64,000 nt of DNA from Fistularia commersonii (GCA_037954325.1 JBBMNZ010000095.1:58501-122500); one strand, 5' to 3'; shown: positions 1 to 13,483, numbered from the stretch's first letter. Program-made: numbers and translations. Notes: generated by a model from the letters alone, not told the origin.

Positions 1-3000
1 GCGGATGAGCAGAGGAGAGGCGGAGAGCAGAAGCCCGGCCCGGTTCGGGATTTCCAGGGTCCAAAGCGGGGGAGCAAAGAAGCGGAGGGGGGGAGGAGAG
101 CAGAAGAGCAGAAGACTGGCCCGGAATTCACCGAAGTCCCGCATATCGGGAGTTCAAGGGCCCGGAGCGGAAGAGAGGAGGAGCGGAGGAGCGGAGGAGC
201 GGGGGAGCGGAGGAGCGGAGGAGCGGAGGAGCGGAGGAGCGGAGGAGAGCGGAAGCCCGGCCAACAATTCGCCTGAGTCCCGCGGGGAGGGGGTACCAGG
301 GCCTGGAGCCTGATTCGCTTATGTCCAGCAGTTCAGGAGTACCAGGGTCAGGAGCGGAGGAGCGGAGGAGCGGATGAGCAGAAGAACGTTTAAGCGGTGG
401 AGCGGAGGAGCGGATGAGCGGAGGAGAGTGGAATCCGGCCGACATCTCGCCTGAGTCCCGCGGAAAGGGAGTCCCAGGGCCTGGAGCCTGATTCGCTTAT
501 GGCAAGCAGTTCAGGAGAACCGGGCCCAGAGCGGAGGAGCGGAGGAGCGGAGGAGCGGAGGAGCGGAGGAGCGGAGGAGCGGAGGAGAGCGGAAGCCCGG
601 CCAACAATTCGCCTAAGTCCCGCGGAGAGGGAGTACCAGGGCCTGGAGCCTGATTCGCTATGTCCAGCAGTTCAGGAGTACCAGGGCCGGAGCGGAGGAG
701 CGGAGGAGCGGAGGAGCGGAGGAGCGGAGGAGCGGATAAGCGGATGAGCTGAGGAGAGCGGAAGCCCGGCCCACATTTCGCCTGAGTCCCGCGGATTGGG
801 AGTACCAGGGCCTGGAGCCTGATTCGCTTATGGCAAGCAGTTCAGGAGTACCAGGGCCCAGAGCGGAGGAGCAGAGGAGCGGAGGAGCGGAGGAGCGGAG
901 GAGCGGAGGAGCGGAGGAGCGGAGGAGAGCGGAAGCCCGGCCGACAATTCGCCTTAGTCCAGCGGAGAGGGAGTACCAGGGCCTGGAGCCTGATTCGCTT
1001 ATGTCCAGCAGTTAGGGGGAGTACCAGGGCCAGGAGCGGAGGAGCGGAGGAGCGGATGGGCAGAAGAACGTTTAAGCGGTGGAGCGGAGGGGCGGACGAG
1101 CGGAGGAGAGCGGAATCCGGCCGACATCTCGCCTGAGTCCCGCGGAAAGGGAGTACCAGGGGCTGGAGCCTGATTCGCTTATGGCAAGCAGTTCAGGAGA
1201 ACCGGGCCCAGAGCGGAGGAGCGGAGGAGCGGAGGAGCGGAGGAGAGCGGAAGCCCGGCCAACAATTCGCCTAAGTCCCGCGGAGAGGGAGTACCAGGGC
1301 CAGGAGCCTGATTCGCTATGTCCAGCAGTTCAGGAGTACCAGGGCCGGAGCGGAGAAACGGAGGAGCGGAGGAGCGGAGGAGCGGAGGAGCGGATAAGCG
1401 GATGAGCTGAGGAGAGCGGAAGCCCGGCCGGCAATTTGCCTGAGTCCCGCGGAGAGGGAGTACCAGGTCCTGGAACCTGATTCGCTTATGTCCAGCAGTT
1501 CAGGAGTACCAGGGCCAGGAGCGGAGGAGCGGAGGAGCAGATGAGCAGAAGAACGTTTAAGCGGAGGAGCGGATGAGCGGAGGAGAGCGGAATCCGGCCG
1601 ACATCTCGCCTGAGTCCCGCGGAAAGGGAGTCCCAGGGCCTGGAGCCTGATTCGCTTATGGCAAGCAGTTCAGGAGAACCGGGCCCAGAGCGGAGGAGCG
1701 GAGGAGCGGAGGAGCGGAGGAGCGGAGGAGAGCGGAAGCCCGGCCAACAATTCGCCTAAGTCCCGCGGAGAGGGAGTACCAGGGCCTGGAGCCTGATTCG
1801 CTATGTCCAGCAGTTCAGGAGTACCAGGGCCGGAGCGGAGGAGCGGAGGAGCGGAGGAGCGGAGGAGCGGAGGAGCGGAGGAGCGGAGGAGCGGAGGAGC
1901 GGAGGAGCGGAGGAGCGGAGGAGCGGATAAGCGGATAAGCGGATGAGCTGAGGAGAGCGGAAGCCCGGCCGGCAATTCGCCTTAGTCCCGCGGAGAGGGA
2001 GTACCAGGTCCTGGAGCCTGATTCGCTTATGTCCAGCAGTTCAGGAGTACTAGGGCCAGGAGCGGAGGAGCGGAGGAGCGGATGAGCAAAATAACGTTTA
2101 AGCGGTGGAGCGGAGGAGCGGATGAGCGGAGGAGAGCGGAATCCGGCCGACAATTCGCCTTAGTCCCGCGGAAAGGGAGTACCAGGGCCAGAAGCGTGAT
2201 TTAATGATGTTCAGCAATTCAGGAGTACCAGGCCGAGGTGCGGAGGAGCGGAGGGGCGGATGAGTGGAGGAGCGGAGGTGGGGAGGAGAGCGGAAGACCG
2301 GCCCACATTTCGCCTGAGTCCCGCGGATTGGGAGTACCAGGGCCTGGAGCCTGATTCGCTTATGGCAAGCAGTTCAGGAGTACCAGGGCCCAGAGCGGCG
2401 GAGCGGAGGAGCGGAGGAGCGGAGGAGCGGAGGAGCGGAGGAGCGGAGGAGCGGAGGAGCGTAGGGGCGGATGAGTGGAGGAGTGGAGGTGCGGAGGAGA
2501 GCGGAAGCCCGGCCCACATTTCGCCTGAGTCCCGCGGATTGGGAGTACCAGGGCCTGGAGCCTGATTCGCTTATGGCAAGCAGTTCAGGAGTACCAGGGC
2601 CCAGAGCGGAGGAGCAGAGGAGCGGAGGAGCGGAGGAGCGGAGGAGCGGAGGAGCGGAGGAGCGGAGGAGAGCGGAAGCCCGGCCGACAATTCGCCTTAG
2701 TCCAGCGGAGAGGGAGTACCAGGGCCTGGAGCCTGATTCGCTTATGTCCAGCAGTTAGGGGGAGTACCAGGGCCAGGAGCGGAGGAGCGGAGGAGCGGAT
2801 GGGCAGAAGAACGTTTAAGCGGTGGAGCGGAGGAGCGGACGAGCGGAGGAGAGCGGAATCCGGCCGACATCTCGCCTGAGTCCCGCGGAAAGGGAGTACC
2901 AGGGGCTGGAGCCTGATTCGCTTATGGCAAGCAGTTCAGGAGAACCGGGCCCAGAGCGGAGGAGCGGAGGAGCGGAGGAGCGGAGGAGAGCGGAAGCCCG

Positions 3001-6000
3001 GCCAACAATTCGCCTAAGTCCCGCGGAGAGGGAGTACCAGGGCCAGGAGCCTGATTCGCTATGTCCAGCAGTTCAGGAGTACCAGGGCCGGAGCGGAGAA
3101 ACGGAGGAGCGGAGGAGCGGATAAGCGGATGAGCTGAGGAGAGCGGAAGCCCGGCCGGCAATTTGCCTGAGTCCCGCGGAGAGGGAGTACCAGGTCCTGG
3201 AACCTGATTCGCTTATGTCCAGCAGTTCAGGAGTACCAGGGCCAGGAGCGGAGGAGCGGAGGAGCAGATGAGCAGAAGAACGTTTAAGCGGTGGAGCGGA
3301 GGAGCGGATGAGCGGAGGAGAGCGGAATCCGGCCGACATCTCGCCTGAGTCCCGCGGAAAGGGAGTCCCAGGGCCTGGAGCCTGATTCGCTTATGGCAAG
3401 CAGTTCAGGAGAACCGGGCCCAGAGCGGAGGAGCGGAGGAGCGGAGGAGCGGAGGAGCGGAGGAGCGGAGGAGAGCGGAAGCCCGGCCAACAATTCGCCT
3501 AAGTCCCGCGGAGAGGGAGTACCAGGGCCTGGAGCCTGATTCGCTATGTCCAGCAGTTCAGGAGTACCAGGGCCGGAGCGGAGGAGCGGAGGAGCGGAGG
3601 AGCGGAGGAGCGGAGGAGCGGAGGAGCGGAGGAGCGGAGGAGCGGATAAGCGGATAAGCGGATGAGCTGAAGAGAGCGGAAGCCCGGCCCACATTTCGCC
3701 TGAGTCCCGCGGATTGGGAGTACCAGGGCCTGGAGCCTGATTCGCTTATGGCAAGCAGTTCAGGAGTACCAGGGCCCAGAGCGGAGGAGCAGAGGAGCGG
3801 AGGAGCGGAGGAGCGGAGGAGCGGAGGAGCGGAGGAGCGGAGGAGCGGAGGAGAGCGGAAGCCCGGCCGACAATTCGCCTTAGTCCAGCGGAGAGGGAGT
3901 ACCAGGGCCTGGAGCCTGATTCGCTTATGTCCAGCAGTTAGGGGGAGTACCAGGGCCAGGAGCGGAGGAGCGGAGGAGCGGATGGGCAGAAGAACGTTTA
4001 AGCGGTGGAGCGGAGGGGCGGACGAGCGGAGGAGAGCGGAATCCGGCCGACATCTCGCCTGAGTCCCGCGGAAAGGGTGTACCAGGGGCTGGAGCCTGAT
4101 TCGCTTATGGCAAGCAGTTCAGGAGAACCGGGCCCAGAGCGGAGGAGCGGAGGAGCGGAGGAGCGGAGGAGAGCGGAAGCCCGGCCAACAATTCGCCTAA
4201 GTCCCGCGGAGAGGGAGTACCAGGGCCAGGAGCCTGATTCGCTATGTCCAGCAGTTCAGGAGTACCAGGGCCGGAGCGGAGAAACGGAGGAGCGGAGGAG
4301 CGGAGGAGCGGATAAGCGGATGAGCTGAGGAGAGCGGAAGCCCGGCCGGCAATTTGCCTGAGTCCCGCGGAGAGGGAGTACCAGGTCCTGGAACCTGATT
4401 CGCTTATGTCCAGCAGTTCAGGAGTACCAGGGCCAGGAGCGGAGGAGCGGAGGAGCAGATGAGCAGAAGAACGTTTAAGCGGTGGAGCGGAGGAGCGGAT
4501 GAGCGGAGGAGAGCGGAATCCGGCCGACATCTCGCCTGAGTCCCGCGGAAAGGGAGTCCCAGGGCCTGGAGCCTGATTCGCTTATGGCAAGCAGTTCAGG
4601 AGAACCGGGCCCAGAGCGGAGGAGCGGAGGAGCGGAGGAGCGGAGGAGCGGAGGAGCGGAGGAGAGCGGAAGCCCGGCCAACAATTCGCCTAAGTCCCGC
4701 GGAGAGGGAGTACCAGGGCCTGGAGCCTGATTCGCTATGTCCAGCAGTTCAGGAGTACCAGGGCCGGAGCGGAGGAGCGGAGGAGCGGAGGAGCGGAGGA
4801 GCGGAGGAGCGGAGGAGCGGAGGAGCGGAGGAGCGGATAAGCGGAGGAGCGGAGGAGCGGAAGCCCGGCCGGCAATTCGCCTTAGTCCCGCGGAGAGGGA
4901 GTACCAGGTCCTGGAGCCATATTCGCTTATGTCCAGCAGTTCAGGAGTACTAGGGCCAGGAGCGGAGGAGCGGAGGAGCGGATGAGCAAAATAACGTTTA
5001 AGCGGTGGAGCGGAGGAGCGGATGAGCGGAGGAGAGCGGAATCCGGCCGACAATTCGCCTGAGTCCCGCGGAAAGGGAGTACCAGGGCCAGAAGCGTGAT
5101 TTAATGATGTTCAGCAATTCAGGAGTACCAGGCCGAGGTGCGGAGGAGCGGAGGGGCGGATGAGTGGAGGAGCGGAGGTGGGGAGGAGAGCGGAAGACCG
5201 GCCCACATTTCGCCTGAGTCCCGCGGATTGGGAGTACCAGGGCCTGGAGCCTGATTCGCTTATGGCAAGCAGTTCAGGAGTACCAGGGCCCAGAGCGGCG
5301 GAGCGGAGGAGCGGAGGAGCGGAGGAGCGGAGGAGCGGAGGAGCGGAGGAGCGGAGGAGCGGAGGAGCGTAGGGGCGGATGAGTGGAGGAGTGGAGGTGC
5401 GGAGGAGAGCGGAAGCCCGGCCCACATTTCGCCTGAGTCCCGCGGATTGGGAGTACCAGGGCCTGGAGCCTGATTCGCTTATGGCAAGCAGTTCAGGAGT
5501 ACCAGGGCCCAGAGCGGAGGAGCAGAGGAGCGGAGGAGCGGAGGAGCGGAGGAGCGGAGGAGCGGAGGAGCAGAGGAGCGGAGGAGCGGAGGAGCGGAGG
5601 AGAGCGGAAGCCCGGCCGACAATTCGCCTTAGTCCAGCGGAGAGGGAGTACCAGGGCCTGGAGCCTGATTCGCTTATGTCCAGCAGTTAGGGGGAGTACC
5701 AGGGCCAGGAGCGGAAGAGCGGAGGAGCGGATGGGCAGAAGAACGTTTAAGCGGTGGAGCGGAGGGGCGGACGAGCGGAGGAGAGCGGAATCCGGCCGAC
5801 ATCTCGCCTGAGTCCCGCGGAAAGGGAGTACCAGGGGCTGGAGCCTGATTCGCTTATGGCAAGCAGTTCAGGAGAACCGGGCCCAGAGCGGAGGAGCGGA
5901 GGAGCGGAGGAGAGCGGAGGCCCGGCCGGCAATTCGCCTGAGTCCCGCTTAGAGGGAGTACCAGGGCCTGAAGCGTGATTTAATGATGTTCAACAATTCA

Positions 6001-8098
6001 GGAGTACCAGGGCCAGGTGCGGAGGAGCGGACGAGCGGAGGGTTGGATGAGTGGAGGAGCGGAGGAGCGGAGGAGAGCTGAAGCCCGGCCCACTTTTTGC
6101 CTTAGTCCAGCGGAAAGGGAGTACCAGGGCCTGGAGCCTGTTTCGCTTATGTCCAGCAGTTCAGGAGTACCAGGGCCGGAGCGGAGGAGCGGAGGTGCGG
6201 AGGAGGGGAGAAGCGGAAGAGATCGGAAGCCCAGCCGACAATTCTCCTGAGTCCTGCGGAAGGGGACTACCAGGGCCTTCAGCCTGAATCGCTTATGTCT
6301 AGCAGTTCAGGAGTACCAGGGCCCGGAGCGGAGGAGCGGATGAGAGGAGAAGCGGAGGAGAGCGGAAGCCCGGCCGACAATTCGCCTAAGTCCCGCGGAT
6401 TGGGAGTACCAGGGCCAGCAGCGGATGAGCGGCGGAGCAGATGAGCAGAAGAGCGGAGGAGCGGAGGAGCGGATGAGCGGAGGAGCGGAGGTGAGCGGAA
6501 GCCCGGCCGACAATTCGCCTAAGTCACACGGATAGGGAGTACCAGGAAACTGGAGCATGATTCGCTTATGTCCAGCGGTTCGGGAGTACCAGGGCCTCGA
6601 GCGGAGGAGCGGGGGAGCGGAGGAGCGGATGAGCGGATGAGCGGATGAGCGGAGGAGCGGAGGTGAGCGGAAGCCCGCGGATTGGGAGCACCAGGGCCTG
6701 GAGTCTTATATGCCTATGGCAAGCAGTTCAGGAGTACCAGGGCCCAGAGAGGAGGAGCGGAGGAGCGGAGGAGCGGAGGAGCGGAGGTGAGCGGAAGCCC
6801 GGCCGACAATTCGCTTGAGTCCCGCGGAAGGGGAGTACCAGGGTCTGGAGCCTGAATCGCTTATGTCCAGCAGTTCAGGAGTACCAGGGACAGGAGCGGA
6901 TGAGCGGCAGAGCGCATGAGCGGAAGAACGGAGAAGCGGTGGAGCGGAGGAGCAAAGGAGCGGAGGAGCGGAGGAGCGGAGGAGCGGATGAGAGGAGAAG
7001 CGGAAGAGAGCGGAAGCCCGGCCGACAATACACCTGAGTCCCGCGGAGAGGGAGTACCAGGGCCTGGAGCCTGATTCACCCAGGTCCAGCAGTTCAGGAG
7101 TACCAGGGCCAGTAGCGGATGAGCGGCGGAGTGGATGAGCGGAAGAACGGAGAAGCGGAGGAGCGGAGGAGCGGAGGAGCAGAGGCGCGGAGGAGCGGAG
7201 GAGAGCGGAAGCATGGACCACAATATGCCTAAATCCCGGAGAAAGGGAGTACCAGGGCCTGTAGCGTGATTAAATGATGTTCAGCAGTTCAGGAGTACCA
7301 GGGCCATTGCGGAGGAGCGGAGGAGCAAAGGAGCGGAGGGGCGGATGAGTGGAGGAGCGGAGGAGAGGGGAAGCACGGTCCACATTTCGCCAGAGTCCCG
7401 CGGATTGGGAGTACCAGGGCCTTGAGCAGGTTCACTTATATCCAACGGTCAGGAGTACCAGGAACTTGAGCGGAGGAGCGGAGGAGCGGATGAGAAGAGA
7501 AGCGGAGGAGAGCGGAAGCCCGGCCGACAATTCACCTGAGTCCCGCGGAGAGGGAGTACCAGGGCCTGGAGCCTGATTCGCCCAGGTCCAGCAGTTCAGG
7601 AGTACCAGGGCCAGCAGCGGATGAGCGGCGGAGCGGATGAGCGGAAGAACGGAGAAGCGGAGGAGCGGAGGAGAGCGGAAGCCCGTCCGACAATTCGCCT
7701 GAGTCCCGCGGAAGGGGAGTACCAGGGTTTGGAGCCTGAATCGCTTATGTCCAGCAGTTCAGGAGTACCAGGGCCAGGAGCGGAGGAGCGGAGGAGCGGA
7801 GTACCGGAGGAGCGGAGGAGCGGAGGAGCGGAGGAGCGGAGGAGCGGAGGAGCGGAGAAGCGGAGGAGCGGAGGAGAGGAGGAGCGGAAGAGCGGAGGAG
7901 CGGAGGAGTGGAGGAGAGGGGAAGCACGGTCCATATTTCGACAGAGTCCCGCGGATAGGGAGTAACAGGGCTTGGAGCCTGATTCGCTTATGTCCAGCAG
8001 TTCTGGAGTACTAAGGCCCGGAGCGGATCAGCGGCGGAGCGGATGAGTGGAAGAACGGAGAAGCGGTGGAGCGGTGGAGCGGAGGAGCGGAGGAGCAG
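1..8098. repeat. G-rich minisatellite block based on octamer GCGGAGGA
   Basis: The + strand is runs of the 8-bp unit GCGGAGGA (2 to about 11 copies per run) alternating with a spacer of roughly 100 to 130 bp. The spacer reads through AAGCCCGGCC, ATTCGCCTGAGTCCCGCGG, GGGAGTACCAGGGCC, GCCTGATTCGCTTATG and CAGCAGTTCAGGAGTACC. Variant spacers carry ATCCGGCCGACATCTCGCC and AGAAGAACGTTTAAGCGG. Because 8 and 3 share no factor, every frame gives a 24-bp (8-residue) repeat, so long open frames appear on both strands; I regard none as a gene. The spacer is recognisably related to the octamer-containing part of the monomers at 8,099-14,093, so this block probably grew by local amplification of that part. 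No host gene is visible in it. Confidence 0.95.
830..5850. repeat. Higher-order duplication inside the minisatellite (period about 2.9 kb)
   Basis: The rare spacer variant GCAGTTAGGGGGAGTACC occurs near 1,011, 2,754, 3,938 and 5,686. The intervals are 1,743, 1,184 and 1,748 bp, giving two nested periods of about 1.75 and 2.93 kb. The segment starting near 2,211 with a diagnostic GATTTAATGATGTTCAGC stretch is repeated at 5,103, about 2.9 kb later. Individual octamer runs differ in copy number between the two copies, as expected for slippage after duplication. The limits are approximate. Confidence 0.75.
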
Positions 8099-8890
8099 AC
8101 TTATGTTTCTCTTCTCAAAGGCGGGGAAGCTTTGGGGCAGCAGGACCCCTTAGACTGGCCAATATGAGCCTTCTATGGACATAGCTCTCCCGGACGTATG
8201 ACCGGGGCTCCCGGACCTCTTGGTACATACTTGTGAATGATTGGATGAGCTAATGTTTGTTTGGTTGTGGATGCTTTTCGGCTAACGCTATTAGCACAGC
8301 TATGAAGACTTAAGGTGTGTGTGTGTCTGTGTGTGTGTGTGAGTGTCTTTGTGTGTTTGTGTGAGTGAGGTTGTTTTGGTGGGGGGGGGGGTCGCGGACA
8401 GGGAGTACCAGTGCCAAGAGCGGATGAGCTGAGGAGCGGAGGAGGGCAGAAGCCCGGCCCGTGATTCGCTTATGTCAAGCGGTTCGGGAATTCCAGGGCC
8501 CAAAGCGGAGGAGCGGTGGAGCTGAGCTGTGTGTGTGTCTTTGTGTGTTTGTGTGTCAGTGTGTTCTTGTGTGTGTATGTGTGAGAGTTTATTTAGGTGG
8601 AGGGGGGGAGTACCAGGGCCCATAGCGGAAGAGCGGTGGAGCTGAGAAGCGGAGGAGCGGAGTAGCGGAAGTATTGTTTCTCCACTCAGAGGCGGGGAAG
8701 CTTGGGGGCAGCAGAACCCCTTAGATGGGCTAATATGAGCATTCTCCGGACATAGATCCCCCGGACGTATGATTGGAGCTCCCGGACCATTGGGCACACA
8801 CATGTGAATGAGTGGAAGAGCTAATGTTTGTTTAGTTGTGGATGCGTTTCGGCTAATGCTATTAGCACAGCTATGATGAGTTAAGGTGTG

Positions 8891-8922
<32 letters not shown>

Positions 8923-10876
8923 AGAGTTTGTTTAGGTGGGGGGGGGTCGCGGACAGGGAGTACCAGGGCCTCGAGCGGATGAGCTGAGGAGCAGAGGAGG
9001 GCATAAGCCCAGCCCGTGATTCCCTTATATCCAGCGGTTCGGGAGTTCCAGGGCCCAAAGCGGAAAAGCGGAGGAGCGGAGAAGCGGAGGAGTGGAGGAG
9101 AGCAGAAGCACCTCTCGCAATTCTCCTGAGTTTGCAGGATCGGGAGTACCAGGGCCAATAGCGGAGGAGCGGAGGTGTTGAGAAGCGGAGAAGCGGAGGA
9201 GCGGAGGAGCGATATTATATTTCTCTTCTCAAAGGCGGGGAAGCTTGGGGGCAGCAGGACCCCTTAGACCGGCAAATGTGAGCCTTCTCCGGACATAGAT
9301 GCCCTGGACGTATGACCGGAGATCCAGGACCTCTGGGCACATACATTTGAATGAGTGGACGAGCTAATGTTTGTTTGGTTGTGGATGCGTTTCGGCTAAT
9401 GCTATTAGCACAGCTATGATGACTTAAGGTGTGTGTGTGTGTGGGTGTTTGTGTGTTTGTGTGTTTTTGTGTTCTTGTGTGTGTGTGTGTGTGTGTGTGT
9501 TTGTGTGTGTTTGTGGATCGGGAGTACCAGGGCCTATAGCGGAGGAGCGGTGGAGCGGAGAAGCGGACCATTGGGCACACACATGTGAATGAGTGGATGA
9601 GCTAATGTTTGTTTGGTTGTGGATGCATTTCGGCTAATGCTATTAGCACACCTATCATGACTTAATGTGTGTATGTGTGTCAGTGTGTGTGTGTGTGTGA
9701 GTGTCTTTGTGTATGTGTGTGATAGTTTGTTTTGGTAGGGGGGGGGGGGGGTCACGGACAAGGAGTACCAGGGCACACACATGTGAATGAGTGGAGGAGC
9801 TAATGTTTGTTTGGTTGTGGATGCGTTTCGGCTAAAGCTATTAGCACAGCTATGAAGACTTAAGGTGTGTGCATGAGTGTATATGTGTGTCTGTGTGTGT
9901 GTGAGTGTCTTTGTGTGTGTGAGAGGCTCTTTTGGTGGGGGGGGGTCGCGGACAGGGAGTACCATAGGGCACACACATGTGAATGAGTGGATGAGCTAAT
10001 GTTTGTTTGGTTGTGGATGCGTTTCGGCTAATGCTATTAGCACAGCTATGATGAGTTAAGGTGTGTGTGTATGTGTGTGTGTGTGTGTTTGTGTGTTTTT
10101 GTGTGTGTGTGAGTTATTTTGTGTGAGAGTTTGTTTAGGTGGGGGGGGGAGTACCAGGGCCCATAGCGGAGGAGCGGTGGAGCTGAGAAGCGGAGGAGCG
10201 GAGGAGCGGAGGTAATGTTTCTTCTCTCAGAGGCGGGGAAGCTTGGGGGCAGAACCCCTTAGACGGGCTAATGTGAGCATTCTCCGGACATAGATCCCCC
10301 GGTCGTATGATTGGAGCTGCCGGACCATTGGGCACACACATGTGAATGAGTGGATGAGCTAATGTTTGTTTGGTTGTGGATGCGTTTCGGCTAATGCTAT
10401 TAGCACAGCTAAGATGAGTTAAGGTGTGTGTGTGTGTGTGTCTGTGTGTGTGTTCGTGTGTGTGTGTGTGTGTGAGTTTGTTTAGGTGGGGGGGGGGGCG
10501 CGGACAGGGAGTACCAGGGCCTTGAGCAGATGAGCTGAGGAGCGGAGGAGGGCAGATGCCCGGCCTTGATTCGCTTATGTCCAGCGGTTCGGGAATTCCA
10601 GGGCCAAAAGCGGAGGAGCAGTGGTGCTGAGAAGCGGAGGAGCGGAGGAGCGGAGTAGCAGACGTATAGTTTCTCCTCTCAGAGGCGGGGAAGCTTGGGG
10701 GCATCAGAACCCCTTAGACGGGCTAATGTGAGCATTCTCCGGACATAGATCCCCCGAACGTATGATTGGAGCTCCCGGACCATTGGGCACACACATGTGA
10801 ATGAGTGGATGAGCTAATGTTTGTTTGGTTGTGAATGCGTTTCGGCTAATGCTATTAGCACAGCTATGATGAGTTA

Positions 10877-10913
<37 letters not shown>

Positions 10914-12840
10914 TGTTTGTTTGTTTTTGTGTCTGTGTGAGGGTGGTCATGTGTGTGTGTGTGAGAGTTTGTTTAGGTGGAGGGGGGGTACCAAGGCCCA
11001 TCGCGGAAGAGCGGTGGAGCGGAGAAGCGGAGGAATGGAGGAGCGGAGGTCATTTTTCTCTTCTCAAAGGCAGAGGATGGGAAGTTTAGGGGCAGTAGGA
11101 CGCTTTAGACCAGCCACTGTGAGCCTTCTCCAGATATAGATCCCCCGGACGTATGATTGGAGCTCCCGGACCATTGGGCACACACATGTGAATGAGTGGA
11201 TGAGCTAATGTTTGTTTGGTAGTGGATGCGTTTCGGCTAATGCTATTAGCACAGCTATGATGAGTTAAGGTGTGTTTGTGTATGTGTGTGTGTGTGTGCG
11301 TGTGTGTGTTTGTGTGTTTTTGTGTGTGAGTGAGTGTGTTTAGGTGGGGGGGGGGGTACCAGGGCCCATAGCCGAGGAGCGGTGGAGCTGAGAAGCGGAG
11401 GAGCGGAGTAGCGGAGGTATTGTTTCTCCTCTCAGAGGCGGGGAATCTTGGGAGCTATTAGCACAGGTATGATGACTTAAGGTGTGTGTGTGTGTGTGTT
11501 TGTTTGTGTGTTTGTGTGTTGTGTGTTCTTGTGTGTGTGTGTGTGTGTGTGTTTGTGTGTGCGTTTGTGTATATGTGTGTGACAATTTGTTTAGGTGGGG
11601 GGGGGCGCGGACAGGGGGTAGCTGGGCCTGGAGCGGATGAGCTGTGGAGCGGATGGAGGGCAAAGGCACGTCCCATAATTCTCCTGAGTCCGGCGGATCG
11701 GGAGTACCAGGGCCCATAGCGGAGGAGCGGAGGAGCGGTGGAGCGGAGAAGCGAACCATTGGGCACACACATGTGAATGAGTGGATGAGCTAATGTTTGT
11801 TTGGTTGTGGATGCATTTCGGCTAATGCTATTAGCACAACTATGATGACTTAATGTGTGTATGTGTGTCAGTGTGTGTGTGTGTGTGTGAGTGTCTTTGT
11901 GTATGTGTGTGATAGTTTGTTTTGGTGGGGGGGGGGGGTCGCGGACACGGAGTACCAGGGCACACACATGTGAATGAGTGGATGAGCTAATGTTTGTTTG
12001 GTTGTGGATGCGTTTCGGCTAAAGCTATTAGCACAGCTATGATGAGTTAAGGTGTGTGTGTATGTGTGTGTGTGTGTGTTTGTGTGTTTTTGTGTGTGTG
12101 TGAGTGATTTTTTGTGAGAGTTTGTTTAGGTGGGGGGGGGGGAGTACCAGGGCCCATAGCGGAGGAGCGGTGGAGCTGAGAAGCGGAGGAGCAGAGGAGC
12201 GAAGGTAATGTTTCTTCTCTCAGAGGCGGGGAAGCTTGGGGGCAGAAGAACCCCTTAGACGGGCTAATGCTCACATTCTCCGGACATAGATCCCCCGGAC
12301 GTATGATTGGAGCTCCCGGACCATTGGGCACACACATGTGAATGAGTGGATGAGCTAATGTTTGTTTGGTCGTGGATGCGTTTCGGCTAATGCTATTAGC
12401 ACAGCTATGATGAGTTAAGGTGTGTTTGTGTGTGTGTTTGTGTGTGTGTATGTGTGTGTGTGTGCGTGTGTGTGTTTGTGTGTTTTTGTGTGTGTGCGAG
12501 TGTGTTTAGGTGGGGGGGTTACCAGGGCCCATAGCGGAGGAGCGGTGGAGCTGAGAAGCGGAGTAGCGGAGGTATTGTTTCTCCTCTCAGAGGCGGGGAA
12601 GCTTGGGAGCTATTAGCACAGGTATGATGACTTAAGGTGTGTGTGTGTGTGTGTGTTTGTGTGTTTGTGTGTTCTTGTGTGTTTGTGTGTTCTTGTGTGT
12701 GTGTGTGTGTGTGTTTGTGTGTGCGATTGTGTATATGTGTGTGACAGTTTGTTTAGGTGGGGGGGGGGGCGCGGACAGGGGGTAGCTGGGCCTGGAGCGG
12801 ATGAGCTGTGGAGCGGATGGAGGGCAGAAGCACGTCCCAT
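8099..12840. repeat. Tandem composite array, 'module 2' monomers with (TG)n
   Basis: A monomer of roughly 200 to 600 bp recurs with variable length. Its order is: GTGAGCCTTCTCCGGACATA, a GATCCCCCGGACGTATGA segment, GGAGCTCCCGGACC, CACACATGTGAATGAGTGGA, GAGCTAATGTTTGTTTGG, GCTAATGCTATTAGCACAGC, a (TG)n tract of 30 to 110 bp, GAGAGTTTGTTTAGGTGGG with a G-run, then GTCGCGGACAGGGAGTACC and octamer sequence, ending GGCGGGGAAGCTTGGGG. The TATTAGCACAGC core lies near 8,290, 8,860, 9,403, 9,643, 9,840, 10,035, 10,397, 10,855, 11,245, 11,828, 12,025, 12,387 and 12,610. Several monomers are internally shortened, for example around 9,580-9,960. It may be a tandem LINE promoter array or a satellite; the sequence alone does not decide. 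Confidence 0.85.
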
Positions 12841-13236
12841 TCAGCCGCCGGCAACCATAAAAACCTATCTTTAACTTAAAAACAAACAAAAATGTGCAAT
12901 ATCTCATTTCTGTGCAATATTCAGAAACTGTGCAATATTTCATCTCATAACAGCTACATTGTGCAATATTTCATCTCATCTCATAACAGCTACACTATAA
13001 TGTTCCCTTCTATCATACTATTGCGCACTCCTTACCCCACTTGTTACTAAGACACTTATAGTTTTATCAGTGCTTACTAAGACACTCTATAGTTTCACTG
13101 AAACACTTTATAGTTTATAGTTTATTTTTATTTATAATTCTGCCTTTCTTTTATTATTTATTACTGTTATATTTTCTGTAACTCTGGCACTGCAATTTCC
13201 TTCGGGATTAATAAAGTTGTTCTGATTCTTATTCTT
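12841..13236 (+). mobile_element. 5'-truncated LINE 3' end inserted in the array
   Basis: This 396-bp AT-rich segment interrupts a module 2 monomer exactly between CACGTCCCAT and AATTCTCCTGAGTCC. The uninterrupted version of the same site is at 11,667-11,690. It contains several TGTGCAATAT repeats and ends in CTGCAATTTCCTTCGGGATT followed by AATAAAGTTGTTCTGATTCT and a short TTCTTATTCTT tail. That ending is typical of 3' ends of the L2/CR1/Rex group of fish LINEs. There is no coding sequence left and no convincing target-site duplication. The exact family is not identified. Confidence 0.75.
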
Positions 13237-13420
13237 AATTCTCCTGAGTCCGGCGGATCGGGAGTACCAGGGCCCATAGTGGAGGAGCGGTGGAGCGGAG
13301 AAGCGGACCATTGGGCACACACATGTGAATGAGTGGATGAGCTAATGTTTGTTTGGTTGTGGATGCGTTCGGCTAATGCTACTAGCACAGCTATGATGAC
13401 TTAATGTGTGTGTGTGTGTT

Positions 13421-13483
<63 letters not shown>

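Noticed and set aside
1..8098. Long open frames rich in ERRSGGAE or SSAPPLLR repeats on both strands
   Set aside because: They follow from an 8-bp repeat lacking stops in several frames and change frame with repeat number; no start context, domain or bounded length.
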